DNA of 54,062 nt, from positions 1-54,062 of the forward strand of contig NZ_JABAGC010000020.1 of the NCBI RefSeq assembly GCF_012843905.1. The letters run 5' to 3'. Shown here piece by piece: positions 28,628 through 37,886 of the stretch; the stretch's first letter is position 1, and each line of letters begins with the position of its first letter. The notes beneath the pieces are model-generated. The model was given only the letters and a program-made list of their open reading frames with translations. It was not told the DNA's origin and searched no databases. This stretch comes from Clostridium sp. SM-530-WT-3G (GTDB lineage: Bacteria; Bacillota; Clostridia; Clostridiales; Clostridiaceae). The position numbers and the translations under genes were made by a program.

Positions 28628-28837
28628 TTTATTCTCCAAATTAATTTATAACAATAATAATGTATTCTTAGTATTGTTAATTGGTGATTTTTAAGAATTA
28701 GGAAAGCAGGGACAAAGAATTGAGTTAGATTTTATAAAGAGAATTTATAGAATAAGTGTGTGTTTTACCTAGATTTGTAATATATAGATTATTCATATAT
28801 AATATATTTGCTAAATATTACATAAGGGGGAATTAAT

Positions 28838-29443
28838 ATTTTTAACATTTTAAGTATTGCTATTATTATTGTAACTTTTGTGATTGCCTTTTTATCAGGA
28901 TCAATTCCTTGTGGATACATAATTGCAAAAAAGTTTTATGGTATTGATATTACTCAAGAGGGTAGTGGAAATATAGGTTCTACAAATATGAATAGAATCA
29001 TTGGTAGAAAAGCATCTGTTATGACACAAGTTCTTGATATAGCAAAGGGACTTATTCCTGTTTTTATAGTTTTTTTAATAAGCATGAACTGGGATAATGA
29101 AAAATATAGATATATTTATTTATGTTTAATCGCTTTAACTACAATTATTGGTCATGATTACACTCCATTTTTAGGGTTTAACGGAGGTAAGGGAGTTAAT
29201 ACTACTATGGGAGCTTTCTTTGTAATGACACCAATAGCTACTTTAAGTGGAGTTGCAGTTTACTTTTTATTAAAGTCTGTAACAAAGGAAGTTTTTATTA
29301 GATCACTGGCTTTAGGTCTTACTATGCTTATATTGTCATGGTTATTAGGTATAAATAAGATAGTTTTAATTGCGCTAATCGTAGCCAATATACTGTTATT
29401 TATACGTCATATACCTAATATAAAAGGATACTTAAATAAATAA
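28838..29443 (+). CDS. plsY: Acyl-phosphate:glycerol-3-phosphate acyltransferase PlsY
   Basis: About 201 residues with five to six membrane helices. PlsY transfers an acyl group from acyl-phosphate to glycerol-3-phosphate, the first step of phospholipid synthesis. Conserved motifs: GSIPCGYIIAK, GSGNIGSTNMNR, GHDYTPFLGFNGGKGVNTTMG. The best canonical start in frame is GTG 28880, but that would remove the first membrane helix and has no ribosome site. AAGGGGG (28823-28830) instead points to ATT at 28838, giving the expected N-terminus FNILSIAIIIVTFVIAFLSG. Either ATT is used as a rare start or base 28840 (T instead of G) is a mutation or read error. Confidence 0.85.
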   Translation: MFNILSIAIIIVTFVIAFLSGSIPCGYIIAKKFYGIDITQEGSGNIGSTNMNRIIGRKASVMTQVLDIAKGLIPVFIVFLISMNWDNEKYRYIYLCLIALTTIIGHDYTPFLGFNGGKGVNTTMGAFFVMTPIATLSGVAVYFLLKSVTKEVFIRSLALGLTMLILSWLLGINKIVLIALIVANILLFIRHIPNIKGYLNK

Positions 29444-29558
29444 TTTAAATTTTATGAAAGATTAAATTTTTTATTTCTGAATGTAGCGTGATAATATACA
29501 TATAATCAAGACTATAATTAAAATAGGGAAATAAAACTAAAAAATAATTAAAAAAATA

Positions 29559-29586
29559 TTGACATTAAAAAATTTTACTGTATAAT
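29559..29586 (+). promoter_or_regulatory. Promoter of the met riboswitch operon
   Basis: TTGACA (29559-29564), 16-bp spacer, TATAAT (29581-29586): both hexamers are perfect. Transcription would start near 29593, just before the SAM riboswitch. Confidence 0.85.
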
Positions 29587-29610
29587 AAAAATCAATAATT
29601 GAATATGAAA

Positions 29611-29806
29611 TAAGTAAATCTTATTAAGAGTCTCTGAGGGACTGGCCCAATGAAGCACAGCAACCTGAAAAATCTTTCATTTAGTTTTTTAAGGTGCTAA
29701 ATCCTGCAGGAATTTTATTCCTGAGAAATGAGAAGAGTATTTTTGAGTTTTTTTAACTTTATTTTTGATGATTTTATCACTTCTCATTTTGAGAAGTGAT
29801 TTTTAT
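29611..29806 (+). promoter_or_regulatory. SAM-I (S-box) riboswitch with terminator
   Basis: The aptamer carries the SAM-I hallmarks AGGGACTGGCCCAATGAAGC, CAGCAACC, AAGGTGCTAAATCCTGCAG and the closing strand ATGAGAAG (29728-29735). The terminator is ATCACTTCTCA (29776-29786) with TGAGAAGTGAT (29790-29800) followed by TTTTATTTT. CTTCTCAT can instead pair with the aptamer's ATGAGAAG, forming the antiterminator. So high SAM stabilises P1 and terminates, and low SAM permits metNIQ expression. The leader continues to the metN start at 29990. Confidence 0.95.
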
Positions 29807-29989
29807 TTTGTCAAAAAACTTCTGAACAAGATTTTAGTAAGACTTCAATTTAAGTGAATAATAGTTATGGTGGATATTAATATAAATTTAAATATGAGTA
29901 AACCAATCAATATTCTTTACATTGAATTGCTTATTTTAATTCAATTTCAATTATATAAGAGCATAAGCAAAAGCAAAGGGGGAAGTTAC

Positions 29990-31036
29990 ATGATTCAGTT
30001 GATAGATGTATGTAAATCATTTGAAAGTGAAAATAGAACTGTGCATGCAGTAAAAGATGTAAATTTAAAGATAGAGAATGGAGAAATATATGGAATAATA
30101 GGATTCAGTGGTGCTGGAAAATCAACACTTGTAAGATGCATAAATTTACTAGAAAGACCTACAAGTGGTCAGGTTATATTAAATAATCAGGATCTTACAA
30201 AGTTGAAAGAAAGAGAACTTAGAAATGTAAGAAAGAAAATAGGAATGATTTTTCAGCATTTTAATCTTATGAAGTCGAGAACTGTTCATGATAATATTGC
30301 ATATCCCCTGAAGGGAAAAAAGCTTAGTAAAAGTGAAATTAATAATAAGGTAAATGAACTTTTAAAACTTGTTGAACTTGAAGATAAGGGAAACGCATAT
30401 CCATCACAGCTTAGCGGGGGGCAGAAGCAGAGGGTTGCAATCGCAAGAGCACTTGCAACAGATCCAGAAGTTCTTTTATGTGATGAAGCAACAAGTGCTT
30501 TGGATCCTCAGACAACAAGTGCAATACTTAAACTTTTAAAACATGTAAATGAAAAGCTTGGAATAACAATAGTAATAATAACTCATGAAATGAATGTAAT
30601 AAAGGAAATATGCCATAAGGTTGCTGTAATGGAAAATGGACAGGTAGTTGAAAAAGGAGAGGTGTTTCAAATTTTCTCATCACCAAAAGAAGAGATAACA
30701 AATAATTTTATAGAAACTACATCATCTCTTCAAAATATATACAATCTTATTGAAGAAAAATCAGCAGTAGTTGAAATAAAAGAAAATGAAAGGATTTTAA
30801 AGCTTAAATATCTTGAAAAAAGTACATCAGAAGCTCTTATTTCAATAATATCTAGAAAATACAATGTAGATGCAAATATTATATTTGGAAATGTTGAAAT
30901 AATTCAAGATGCACCTCTTGGAGGCTTAATCATAATAATAAGCGGAAATGAAGAAGATATTGAAAATGCAATAAAATACTTAGAAAGCAAAAATGTTGAA
31001 GTTGGGGTGATTAAAGATGGAAGAATTAATAAATAA
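29990..31036 (+). CDS. metN: Methionine ABC transporter ATP-binding protein MetN
   Basis: 348 residues from ATG 29990 after AAAGGGGG; the longer frame from 29867 lies partly in leader sequence and is rejected. ABC ATPase: Walker A GFSGAGKST (38-46), signature LSGGQKQR (141-148), Walker B VLLCDEATS (161-169). The C-terminal NIL domain (about 270-345) binds methionine and inhibits transport when internal methionine is high. First gene of metNIQ, downstream of the SAM riboswitch, overlapping metI by 20 bp. Confidence 0.95.
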   Translation: MIQLIDVCKSFESENRTVHAVKDVNLKIENGEIYGIIGFSGAGKSTLVRCINLLERPTSGQVILNNQDLTKLKERELRNVRKKIGMIFQHFNLMKSRTVHDNIAYPLKGKKLSKSEINNKVNELLKLVELEDKGNAYPSQLSGGQKQRVAIARALATDPEVLLCDEATSALDPQTTSAILKLLKHVNEKLGITIVIITHEMNVIKEICHKVAVMENGQVVEKGEVFQIFSSPKEEITNNFIETTSSLQNIYNLIEEKSAVVEIKENERILKLKYLEKSTSEALISIISRKYNVDANIIFGNVEIIQDAPLGGLIIIISGNEEDIENAIKYLESKNVEVGVIKDGRINK

Positions 31037-31697
31037 ATTATTGCCTAATGTAGTGAATAAGATTCCTGAGCTTGGAAAGTCTATAGTAGATACATTTTAT
31101 ATGATTGGAATTTCAGGAGCAATATCATTTATATTTGGACTTATATTAGGAATAATACTTGTAGTTACAAAGAAGGGAAATATACTTGAAAATAAAATTA
31201 TATTTAATGTTCTTGATAAGGTAGTAAACATTTTTAGGTCTATACCATTTATTATTTTGCTTGCAGCAGCAATTCCACTTACAAGAGTTATAGTTGGAAC
31301 AGCAGTTGGAACAAAAGGAGCACTTGTACCTTTAGTTATTGGAACAGTACCATTTTTTACAAGACAGATTGAAAGTGCACTTAGTGAATTGGACAATGGT
31401 CTTATTGAGGCAGCACAGTCAATGGGATCAAGTCCAGTAGAGATTATCTTTAGAGTGTATATCAAGGAAAGCATACCTAATATAATTAGAGCGACTACTA
31501 TAACATTTATAAGTCTTGTAGGCCTTACTGCAATGGCAGGTTCTGTAGGTGGAGGAGGTCTTGGTGACTTAGCTATAAGATATGGTTATCAGAGATTCCA
31601 AAATGATGTGACTTTTGTAACTATAATAATACTTCTTATTATTGTAAATATTATTCAAGGAATTGGAGATTTTATTATAAAAAAGACAACTCACTAG
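31017..31697 (+). CDS. metI: Methionine ABC transporter permease MetI
   Basis: 226 residues, about five membrane helices, with the EAA loop region IEAAQSMGSSPVEIIFRVYI contacting MetN. The start overlaps the 3' end of metN, implying translational coupling. GLTAMAGSVGGGGLGDLAIRYGYQ is characteristic of MetI. Full length. Confidence 0.95.
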   Translation: MEELINKLLPNVVNKIPELGKSIVDTFYMIGISGAISFIFGLILGIILVVTKKGNILENKIIFNVLDKVVNIFRSIPFIILLAAAIPLTRVIVGTAVGTKGALVPLVIGTVPFFTRQIESALSELDNGLIEAAQSMGSSPVEIIFRVYIKESIPNIIRATTITFISLVGLTAMAGSVGGGGLGDLAIRYGYQRFQNDVTFVTIIILLIIVNIIQGIGDFIIKKTTH

Positions 31698-31847
31698 CAA
31701 TTAAGAGCTATTGGCATATTTAAGGGGAAATATTAAAATAAGCAATAATATAATGGGGGATTAAAAGAATTTCTGAAAGCAGAAATATAATAATAAATAA
31801 GAGAAAAATGATATGAAAAATATAAATTAAAATTGGGGGAATTAATT

Positions 31848-32678
31848 ATGAAAAAAGTTAAAAGTTTAGTAAGTTTATTATTAACAGGAGTATTTTTATT
31901 TAGCATTACAGGATGCTCAAATAAAGGTGATACAGAATCAAAAGATAATAAAACAATAAAGCTTGGAGTAGTAGGTGAAAATAATGAGCAGTGGACACCT
32001 GTAATAAATAGATTAAAGGATGAAGGAATTACATTAGAGCTTGTAAAATTTGCAGATTATACTCAGCCAAATACAGCACTTAATGATAAAGAAATCGATC
32101 TTAATTCATTTCAGCATTATGCATATTTAAATAATGAAGTAAAGGAGAAAAATTTAAAAATTGAAGCTATAGGAGAAACACTTATAGCACCATTAGGACT
32201 ATATTCTAGAAAAGTAAAAGATATAAATGAAATAAGTGATGGTGCAAAGATAGCAATTCCAAGTGATGCAACTAATGGAGGAAGAGCACTTAAGGTTCTT
32301 GAAAGTGCAGGTCTTATAAAGGTCGATGAAAAAGCAGGATATACTCCAACATTACAGGATATAACTGAAAATCCTAAGAATATTCAGTTTATAGAAGTTG
32401 AAGCAGCACAGACACCAAGACTTTTAGATGATGTTGATGCGGCAATCATAAATGGTGGTCATGCTATAGATGCAGGATTAAATCCAAATAGTGATTCAAT
32501 TTATCTTGAAAGTGCAAAATCAGGAAGTGATAATCCATATATTAATGTAATAGTTGCTAGAAGCGAAGATAAGGATAATGAAACTTATAAAAAGGTTGTA
32601 GATTATTTTAGAACTGATGAAGTAGCTAAGGTTATTGAAGATACTTATAAGGGAGCATATATTCCAACTTGGAAATAA
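31848..32678 (+). CDS. metQ: Methionine-binding lipoprotein MetQ (NlpA family)
   Basis: 276 residues from ATG 31848; the longer frame uses TTG before the ribosome site. Signal peptide with lipobox SITGC (lipidated Cys23). The binding domain has LGVVGENNEQWTPVI, VKFADYTQPNTAL, DLNSFQHYAYL and the VEAAQTPRLLDDVDAAIING segment typical of MetQ. It captures methionine outside the membrane for MetNI. Separated from metI by 150 bp without a terminator. Confidence 0.93.
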   Translation: MKKVKSLVSLLLTGVFLFSITGCSNKGDTESKDNKTIKLGVVGENNEQWTPVINRLKDEGITLELVKFADYTQPNTALNDKEIDLNSFQHYAYLNNEVKEKNLKIEAIGETLIAPLGLYSRKVKDINEISDGAKIAIPSDATNGGRALKVLESAGLIKVDEKAGYTPTLQDITENPKNIQFIEVEAAQTPRLLDDVDAAIINGGHAIDAGLNPNSDSIYLESAKSGSDNPYINVIVARSEDKDNETYKKVVDYFRTDEVAKVIEDTYKGAYIPTWK

Positions 32679-32755
32679 TGAATACAAAACTTTATGGTAA
32701 TTTAGAAATAGGATTGGATTATTTATAAAAATCACAAAAGGCAGGAGTGGTAAGA

Positions 32756-33940
32756 GTGGCAATAAAAGATTATGTATTAAGAGAAAAAGACTATATCGTG
32801 TCTCTTAGAAGACATTTTCATGAAAATCCTGAGGAAAGCCTTAAGGAATATGATACGGCAGCAAAAATTGAGGCGGAACTTAATAGATTAGGAATCCCAT
32901 GTAAAAGAGTAGGTGAAACTGGGGTTCTTGGAATAATAAAAGGAGAAATTAGGGGAGATGAAGTTGTAGTACTAAGAGCAGATATTGATGGACTTAAGGT
33001 GAATGATTTAAAGGAGGAAAAATATAAGTCAAAACGAGATGGATTTATGCATGCATGTGGACATGATGGGCATGCAGCAAGTCTTCTTGGAGCTGCTAAA
33101 ATATTAAATGAAAAGAAAGCAATATTAGGAGGAGAAGTAAGACTATTCTTTCAGCAGGCAGAGGAAATAGGACAAGGGGCTAAGATATTTATAAAAGAAG
33201 GACATCTTAAAGGTGCAAATAGTATTTTTGGAATTCATGTAGCATCAGACATACCAGTGGGAAAAGTATCTATAAAAGAAGGGCCAATATGCGCATCATG
33301 TGATTATTTTAAAATAAAAGTAAAAGGTAAAAGTGCTCATGTATCAAAACCGCATCTTGCTATAGATGCACTATATATTGCAAGCCAGATTGTAGTAAGT
33401 GTACAAGGAATAGTAAGTAGAAATACTGATCCAATAGATACTGTAGTAGTTGGAATAGGAACAATGAAAGCAGGTACTATATATAATGCTGTAGCTGGAG
33501 AAGCTGAACTTGAAGGGACAACACGTGCCTTTACAAAGGAATCAAGAGAAAGAGTAAATAAATCTATTGTGGATATAGCAAAAAATATAGGTGAAATGTA
33601 TAATGCACAGGTAGAAGTTGAATTTAAAGATTATGCTTCACCTGTTATAAATGATATTAAAGTATGCAACAGTTTAAAGAAGGTGGCAGAAAAAATTATA
33701 GGACCAGAAAATATATTAAAGGATTATCCAAAGAAACTAGGCGCAGATGATTTTGCAGATTATCTTAATTTAATTCCAGGAACATATGCTCAAGTAGGAA
33801 CAAAAAATATTGAAAAACCTAATAAAGGAGTTTCTCATCACAATGAGTTATTTGACATAGATGAAGAGGGACTTCTTGTGGCTACTAATCTTGAAGTTGA
33901 TTATGTATTGAGTAGATTAGCCAGTGTATACTCTATTTAA
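32756..33940 (+). CDS. M20D amidohydrolase / N-acyl-amino-acid deacylase
   Basis: 394 residues from GTG 32756, 9 nt after AGGAG; the GTG at 32747 overlaps that ribosome site. Zn/Mn-dependent M20D peptidase fold: HACGHDGH (99-106), QQAEEIGQGA (catalytic EE 136-137), GIHV, and a dimerisation domain at about 180-290. The family hydrolyses N-acyl amino acids. Co-transcribed with metNIQ under a SAM riboswitch, it may deacylate N-acetylated methionine or cysteine derivatives brought in by MetNIQ. That link is inference from context, as in YtnL/YxeP-type enzymes near sulfur amino-acid transporters. Confidence 0.88.
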   Translation: MAIKDYVLREKDYIVSLRRHFHENPEESLKEYDTAAKIEAELNRLGIPCKRVGETGVLGIIKGEIRGDEVVVLRADIDGLKVNDLKEEKYKSKRDGFMHACGHDGHAASLLGAAKILNEKKAILGGEVRLFFQQAEEIGQGAKIFIKEGHLKGANSIFGIHVASDIPVGKVSIKEGPICASCDYFKIKVKGKSAHVSKPHLAIDALYIASQIVVSVQGIVSRNTDPIDTVVVGIGTMKAGTIYNAVAGEAELEGTTRAFTKESRERVNKSIVDIAKNIGEMYNAQVEVEFKDYASPVINDIKVCNSLKKVAEKIIGPENILKDYPKKLGADDFADYLNLIPGTYAQVGTKNIEKPNKGVSHHNELFDIDEEGLLVATNLEVDYVLSRLASVYSI

Positions 33941-34318
33941 TAAAGTATAATTGATAATATATTTTTTCTAGTTTTATATTTGTATGGTTTATCTTGTATA
34001 AATATGATGGTATAATCATTAGTGGTAAAATGTAAATTTATATAATTTTTATAAGTAGTAAAAATATTTATGAGGGATTAATGAGAATAATTTATATAAT
34101 TAATCTGTTCATAATAATGCAATATAAATAAGAGTTAATTGGGTATAACATTATTATGTGAATATTATGGGACGTGTATAGTATACGAAAAAATTGAATA
34201 TAATATTTATTTACTAAGTAGTATATAAGTGCTTTGAGGTAAACAAGGCACTTAAATTAATGCTTTAAAAATAATTTTATATAAATTATAAAAATACAGT
34301 CCAAAGGAGAGAAAAATA
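33941..34318. other. Intergenic region with a 10-bp hairpin
   Basis: AAGTGCTTTG (34227-34236) pairs with CAAGGCACTT (34244-34253), allowing one G-T pair, but there is no T-run. It would lie in the leader of the alcohol dehydrogenase gene. An imperfect dyad CGTGTATAGTATACG occurs at about 34173. No gene seen. Confidence 0.4.
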
Positions 34319-35488
34319 ATGAATTTAGATTTTACTTATTATAATCCAACTAAAATTCATTTTGGAAAAAGTGCATTAGAAAAATTAAGTGAAGAACTTA
34401 AAAATTATGGCGATACAATTATGCTTGCATATGGTAAAGGTGCAATTAAAAGAACTGGTTTATATGACAAGATAATAGCTGTATTAAATGAAAGTGGAAA
34501 GAAAGTAGTTGAACTTTCAGGAATAATGCCAAACCCAACTTATGAAAAAGTTATGGAAGGTGCAAAGCTTGTAAAAGAAAACAATGTAGGTTTAATATTA
34601 GCTGTTGGTGGAGGATCTACTATAGACTGTGCAAAAGCAATATCAGTTTCAGCATATTGTGAAGGAGATGCATGGGAAAAATACTGGATTAAAAATGAAC
34701 CAGTAGATAATAAAATTGTTGCTGTAGGTTCAATACTTACAATGGCAGGTACAGGTTCAGAAATGAATGGTGGTTCTGTTATTACAAATGAAGAAACAAA
34801 GGTTAAGAACGGAAGAGTATTCCCTGAACCAGTTTATCCTAAATTCTCTATATTAAATCCAGAATACACATATACTGTACCACAATATCAAATGGTAAGT
34901 GGAATATTTGATATAATGTCTCACTTAATGGAAGCATATTTCTCAGGTGAAGATGATAATACAACTGATTACATGATAGAAGGTGTTTTACGTTCTGTTA
35001 TAAATAGTGCAAAAGTTGCAGTTAAAGATCCTGAAAACTATGAAGCAAGAAGTAATATCATGTGGAGTGCATCACTAGCATTATGTAGAATTTTAGGTCT
35101 TGGAAAAACTCAAGACTGGGAAGTTCATATGATTGAACATCAATTAGGAGCATATACAGACTGTACACATGGTATGGGGCTTGCAGCTATTTCTCTTCCA
35201 TATTATCGTTATATTTATAAATTCGGATTAGATAAATTTGTTCGTTTTGCAAAGGAAGTATGGAGAGTTGATGATACTGGAAAGACTAAAGAAGAAATTG
35301 CTTTAGCTGGTATAGATGCTATGGAAGATTTCATGAATGAATGTGGAATTATTACAAGCATAAAAGAACTTGGAGCTACAGAAGAAATGCTTCCAAAGAT
35401 AGCTGAATCTACAATTATAACAGGTAGCGGATATAAAAAATTAAATGCTGAAGAAATTCTTGATATCCTTAAAGCTGCTTATAAATAG
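34319..35488 (+). CDS. Iron-containing alcohol dehydrogenase (butanol dehydrogenase type)
   Basis: 389 residues, group III Fe-dependent alcohol dehydrogenase of the BdhA/YqhD branch, reducing aldehydes such as butyraldehyde with NAD(P)H. The cofactor motif GGGST is at 98-102. Metal ligands appear to be D198 and H202 in FDIMSH, H270 (EVHMIEH) and H284 (DCTHGMG). The family start MNLDFTYYNPTKIHFGK is textbook. ATG 34319 follows AAAGGAG. Monocistronic with a long leader and a strong terminator. Cofactor choice and true substrate are not readable. Confidence 0.93.
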   Translation: MNLDFTYYNPTKIHFGKSALEKLSEELKNYGDTIMLAYGKGAIKRTGLYDKIIAVLNESGKKVVELSGIMPNPTYEKVMEGAKLVKENNVGLILAVGGGSTIDCAKAISVSAYCEGDAWEKYWIKNEPVDNKIVAVGSILTMAGTGSEMNGGSVITNEETKVKNGRVFPEPVYPKFSILNPEYTYTVPQYQMVSGIFDIMSHLMEAYFSGEDDNTTDYMIEGVLRSVINSAKVAVKDPENYEARSNIMWSASLALCRILGLGKTQDWEVHMIEHQLGAYTDCTHGMGLAAISLPYYRYIYKFGLDKFVRFAKEVWRVDDTGKTKEEIALAGIDAMEDFMNECGIITSIKELGATEEMLPKIAESTIITGSGYKKLNAEEILDILKAAYK

Positions 35489-35551
35489 AATTTATAAATT
35501 TTTTGTAGTTTTATTATAAAGAAACATATAAAAGCTTTTATATAAAATTAT

Positions 35552-35607
35552 AACTATCTGTGAAAACTCATTTCCATAGGAGAGGATTTCCACAGATAGT
35601 TTTTTTA
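35552..35607. terminator. Terminator between convergent dehydrogenase and HAD genes
   Basis: AACTATCTGTG (35552-35562) pairs perfectly with CACAGATAGTT (35591-35601), followed by TTTTTT. Confidence 0.85.
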
Positions 35608-35628
35608 TAATAAATATAATGTTATAAG

Positions 35629-36471
35629 TTAATCTAAAATATAATTTTTAATACCGTAAGCAACTCCGTCTTCATTAACGGCTTTAGTTACTTTATCAGC
35701 ATGAGATTTTATTTCATTTATAGCATTGTCCATAACGATACCACATCCAACAGTATTAAGCATTTCAATATCATTATGACTATCACCAAAAGCAAAACTG
35801 TTATTAACATCAATATCAAAATGTTCTAAAACCTTTAATATTGCAGAAGCTTTTGTATTTTTACGAGAATATAATTCAAATAAATTAAATCCATCAAAGT
35901 AAGTATATTTAAAGTTATCATCTTCAAGGCTTTTGCAGAATTCTATAGCTTCATCATCATAACAGTACATTTCTATTTTATATACGTTAATATCATCAAT
36001 ATTATAATCATTTTTTATATATTTTTTAGGAATTCCAACGTGAGTAAAAAGAGATTGAAGATGTTTAAATTCTGATTTTATATATGAATATTTTTCATCT
36101 TGCACAATATATTCAATATTAAGACTATCAAACTTTTCAATTATACTTTTTAAATATTTTTTATCAAAAGGTTCTTTATAAAAAGGTGTCATGTGTAGTG
36201 AATCTGAAGATGTGTCAGATTTATAATTATCAACATCTAGTTTATCATTTAATAATATTAAAGAACCATTCATTAATATATATCCATCAAATCCAAAGTT
36301 TAAAATATCATCATTTAAAAATGCATATGGACGTCCACTTGCAATAAAAACTAAAGTATCATTTTTTTGAAGTTCTCTAATAGCATCTTTTACTTCAGAA
36401 GTCATTTTAGATACTCCTTTTTCACTATCAAGAAGTGTACCGTCAATATCAAAAAATACAGCTTTTTTCAT
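35629..36471 (-). CDS. HAD-IIB (Cof-type) phosphatase
   Basis: 280 residues from ATG 36471 (MKKAVFFDIDGTLLDSEKG); the ATG 36489 sits in the GGGGGG ribosome site itself. HAD motifs: DIDGT (8-12), IASGRP, and GDSHNDIEML near the C-terminus, with a C2B cap (about 85-205). Cof-type enzymes dephosphorylate sugar phosphates, flavin precursors or related small molecules. Isolated, so the substrate is unknown. Confidence 0.9.
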   Translation of the reverse strand: MKKAVFFDIDGTLLDSEKGVSKMTSEVKDAIRELQKNDTLVFIASGRPYAFLNDDILNFGFDGYILMNGSLILLNDKLDVDNYKSDTSSDSLHMTPFYKEPFDKKYLKSIIEKFDSLNIEYIVQDEKYSYIKSEFKHLQSLFTHVGIPKKYIKNDYNIDDINVYKIEMYCYDDEAIEFCKSLEDDNFKYTYFDGFNLFELYSRKNTKASAILKVLEHFDIDVNNSFAFGDSHNDIEMLNTVGCGIVMDNAINEIKSHADKVTKAVNEDGVAYGIKNYILD

Positions 36472-36691
36472 AAATATGTCCCCCCACATAAATCATTAGT
36501 AAATATTATGTATTGTTATTTATTATCATTTTATGATTATTTGATATTAAATACAATAGAAAATTATCATTTCAATAAGGCCTTTATAAGATGTGTAGGT
36601 GTAAATGCAGAAACAGGTGATTTAATAAACATTTTAACATTTAATGTATTGTATTAAATTTATGATTAAGGAAAATATATAAGTAAAGAAT

Positions 36692-36729
36692 GTCTTTGGC
36701 TATTTTATAGGGCTAAAGATATTTTTTTA
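36692..36729 (+). terminator. Orphan plus-strand terminator
   Basis: TCTTTGGC (36692-36699) pairs with GCTAAAGA (36712-36719) with one G-T, then ATTTTTTT. The upstream gene is on the minus strand, so it may end a small unannotated plus-strand RNA or short ORF within 36490-36690, where no convincing gene is seen. Confidence 0.55.
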
Positions 36730-36827
36730 TTTCAATCAGTAATAATTTTTAAGGCTGAAATAATATTATTTTGACCAAAAGCATGGTAAAATATTTAATT
36801 ATATACATAAAATGGAGAGAAGATGTA

Positions 36828-37868
36828 ATGAGTATCGATGTGAAAAATGAGATAAATAATGAGGAGATAAAGACGAATACGCGTAAACATAAAAGAAGAA
36901 AAAAGAAACCTAAAAGAATTTTTATTATAATGACATTCATCATATTTGAATTTGTATTTATATCAAGTATATTTCCATTTGCAATTTTATACGGGCCATT
37001 TGAAAATGCTAAAAAAAGATTTGTAGGTTCTGCAATGACATCGATGCATTTTCAGTTTCTTGCAAAATGGTTTTTATCGGATGAAGAAATATATTCTATT
37101 ATCGGAGGAAATGACACTGAAGAAGCTGAAGCTGATACAACAGATATAAAATCAATAGATGTATCAGAAAAGAATGATAATACTATTAAAATTTACACAA
37201 TAGATGGAAATTCAAGATATCAAGGATATTACATGATCATAAATGATCCTAAAAGAGTTAAGATTGGGCTTACTTCTAAACTTGAAGTAGAAGGTGAAAC
37301 AACTTCTGAAATAGCTGAACATTATGGGGCTGTAGCTGCAATCAATGGAGGTGCTTTTGTAGACAAAACTTCTGTTGAATGGACAGGAACAGGTGCATAT
37401 CCTGATGGAATTGTAATTAGTGATGGAGAAGTAGTGTGGGATAGCAGTTATGGAGAAAAGAAAGAGATGTTTGGTATAACTAAAAAGGGTGTATTTATTG
37501 TGGGAAAGTATTCCCTTGATGAACTAAAAAAATTAGGCGTAAAGGAAGCTTTAAGCTTTGGACCAGTTCTTATGGTAAATGGAAAGAAGAGTAAAATAGA
37601 AAGTGATGGAGGATTTGCACCAAGAACAGCAATAGGTCAGAGAAAAGATGGTGCAATAATTATGCTTGTTCTTAATGGGAAAAAGATAAATAGATTAGGA
37701 GCATCATATACAGAAGTTCAAGAAATAATGAGTAAACTGGGAGCAGTAAATGCAATTAATTTAGATGGTGGAACATCAACAACAATGTATTATAAAGGAG
37801 AACTTATAAATTCACCATCAAATAGCATGGGTGAAAGAACAATCCCAACTGCTGTTATTGTTAAATAA
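36828..37868 (+). CDS. Phosphodiester glycosidase (NAGPA-domain) membrane protein
   Basis: 346 residues from ATG 36828 after GGAGAGAAG; the longer frame lacks a ribosome site. A very basic cytoplasmic start (KHKRRKKKPKR) precedes one membrane helix (about 31-55), leaving the rest outside. The NAGPA domain (about 115-346) has AAINGGAFVD, FGPVLMVNGK, APRTAIGQRKDG and INLDGGTSTTMYY, typical of enzymes that cleave sugar-phosphodiester bonds in envelope polymers or exopolysaccharide. Co-directional with, and 18 bp before, a second anchored protein. Confidence 0.88.
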   Translation: MSIDVKNEINNEEIKTNTRKHKRRKKKPKRIFIIMTFIIFEFVFISSIFPFAILYGPFENAKKRFVGSAMTSMHFQFLAKWFLSDEEIYSIIGGNDTEEAEADTTDIKSIDVSEKNDNTIKIYTIDGNSRYQGYYMIINDPKRVKIGLTSKLEVEGETTSEIAEHYGAVAAINGGAFVDKTSVEWTGTGAYPDGIVISDGEVVWDSSYGEKKEMFGITKKGVFIVGKYSLDELKKLGVKEALSFGPVLMVNGKKSKIESDGGFAPRTAIGQRKDGAIIMLVLNGKKINRLGASYTEVQEIMSKLGAVNAINLDGGTSTTMYYKGELINSPSNSMGERTIPTAVIVK

Positions 37869-37886
37869 AATAGAGGAGAGCTTGCC

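Noticed and set aside
29867-29989. Longer metN starting at 29867
   Set aside because: The extra 41 residues are not ABC-ATPase-like and precede the AAAGGGGG ribosome site for ATG 29990.
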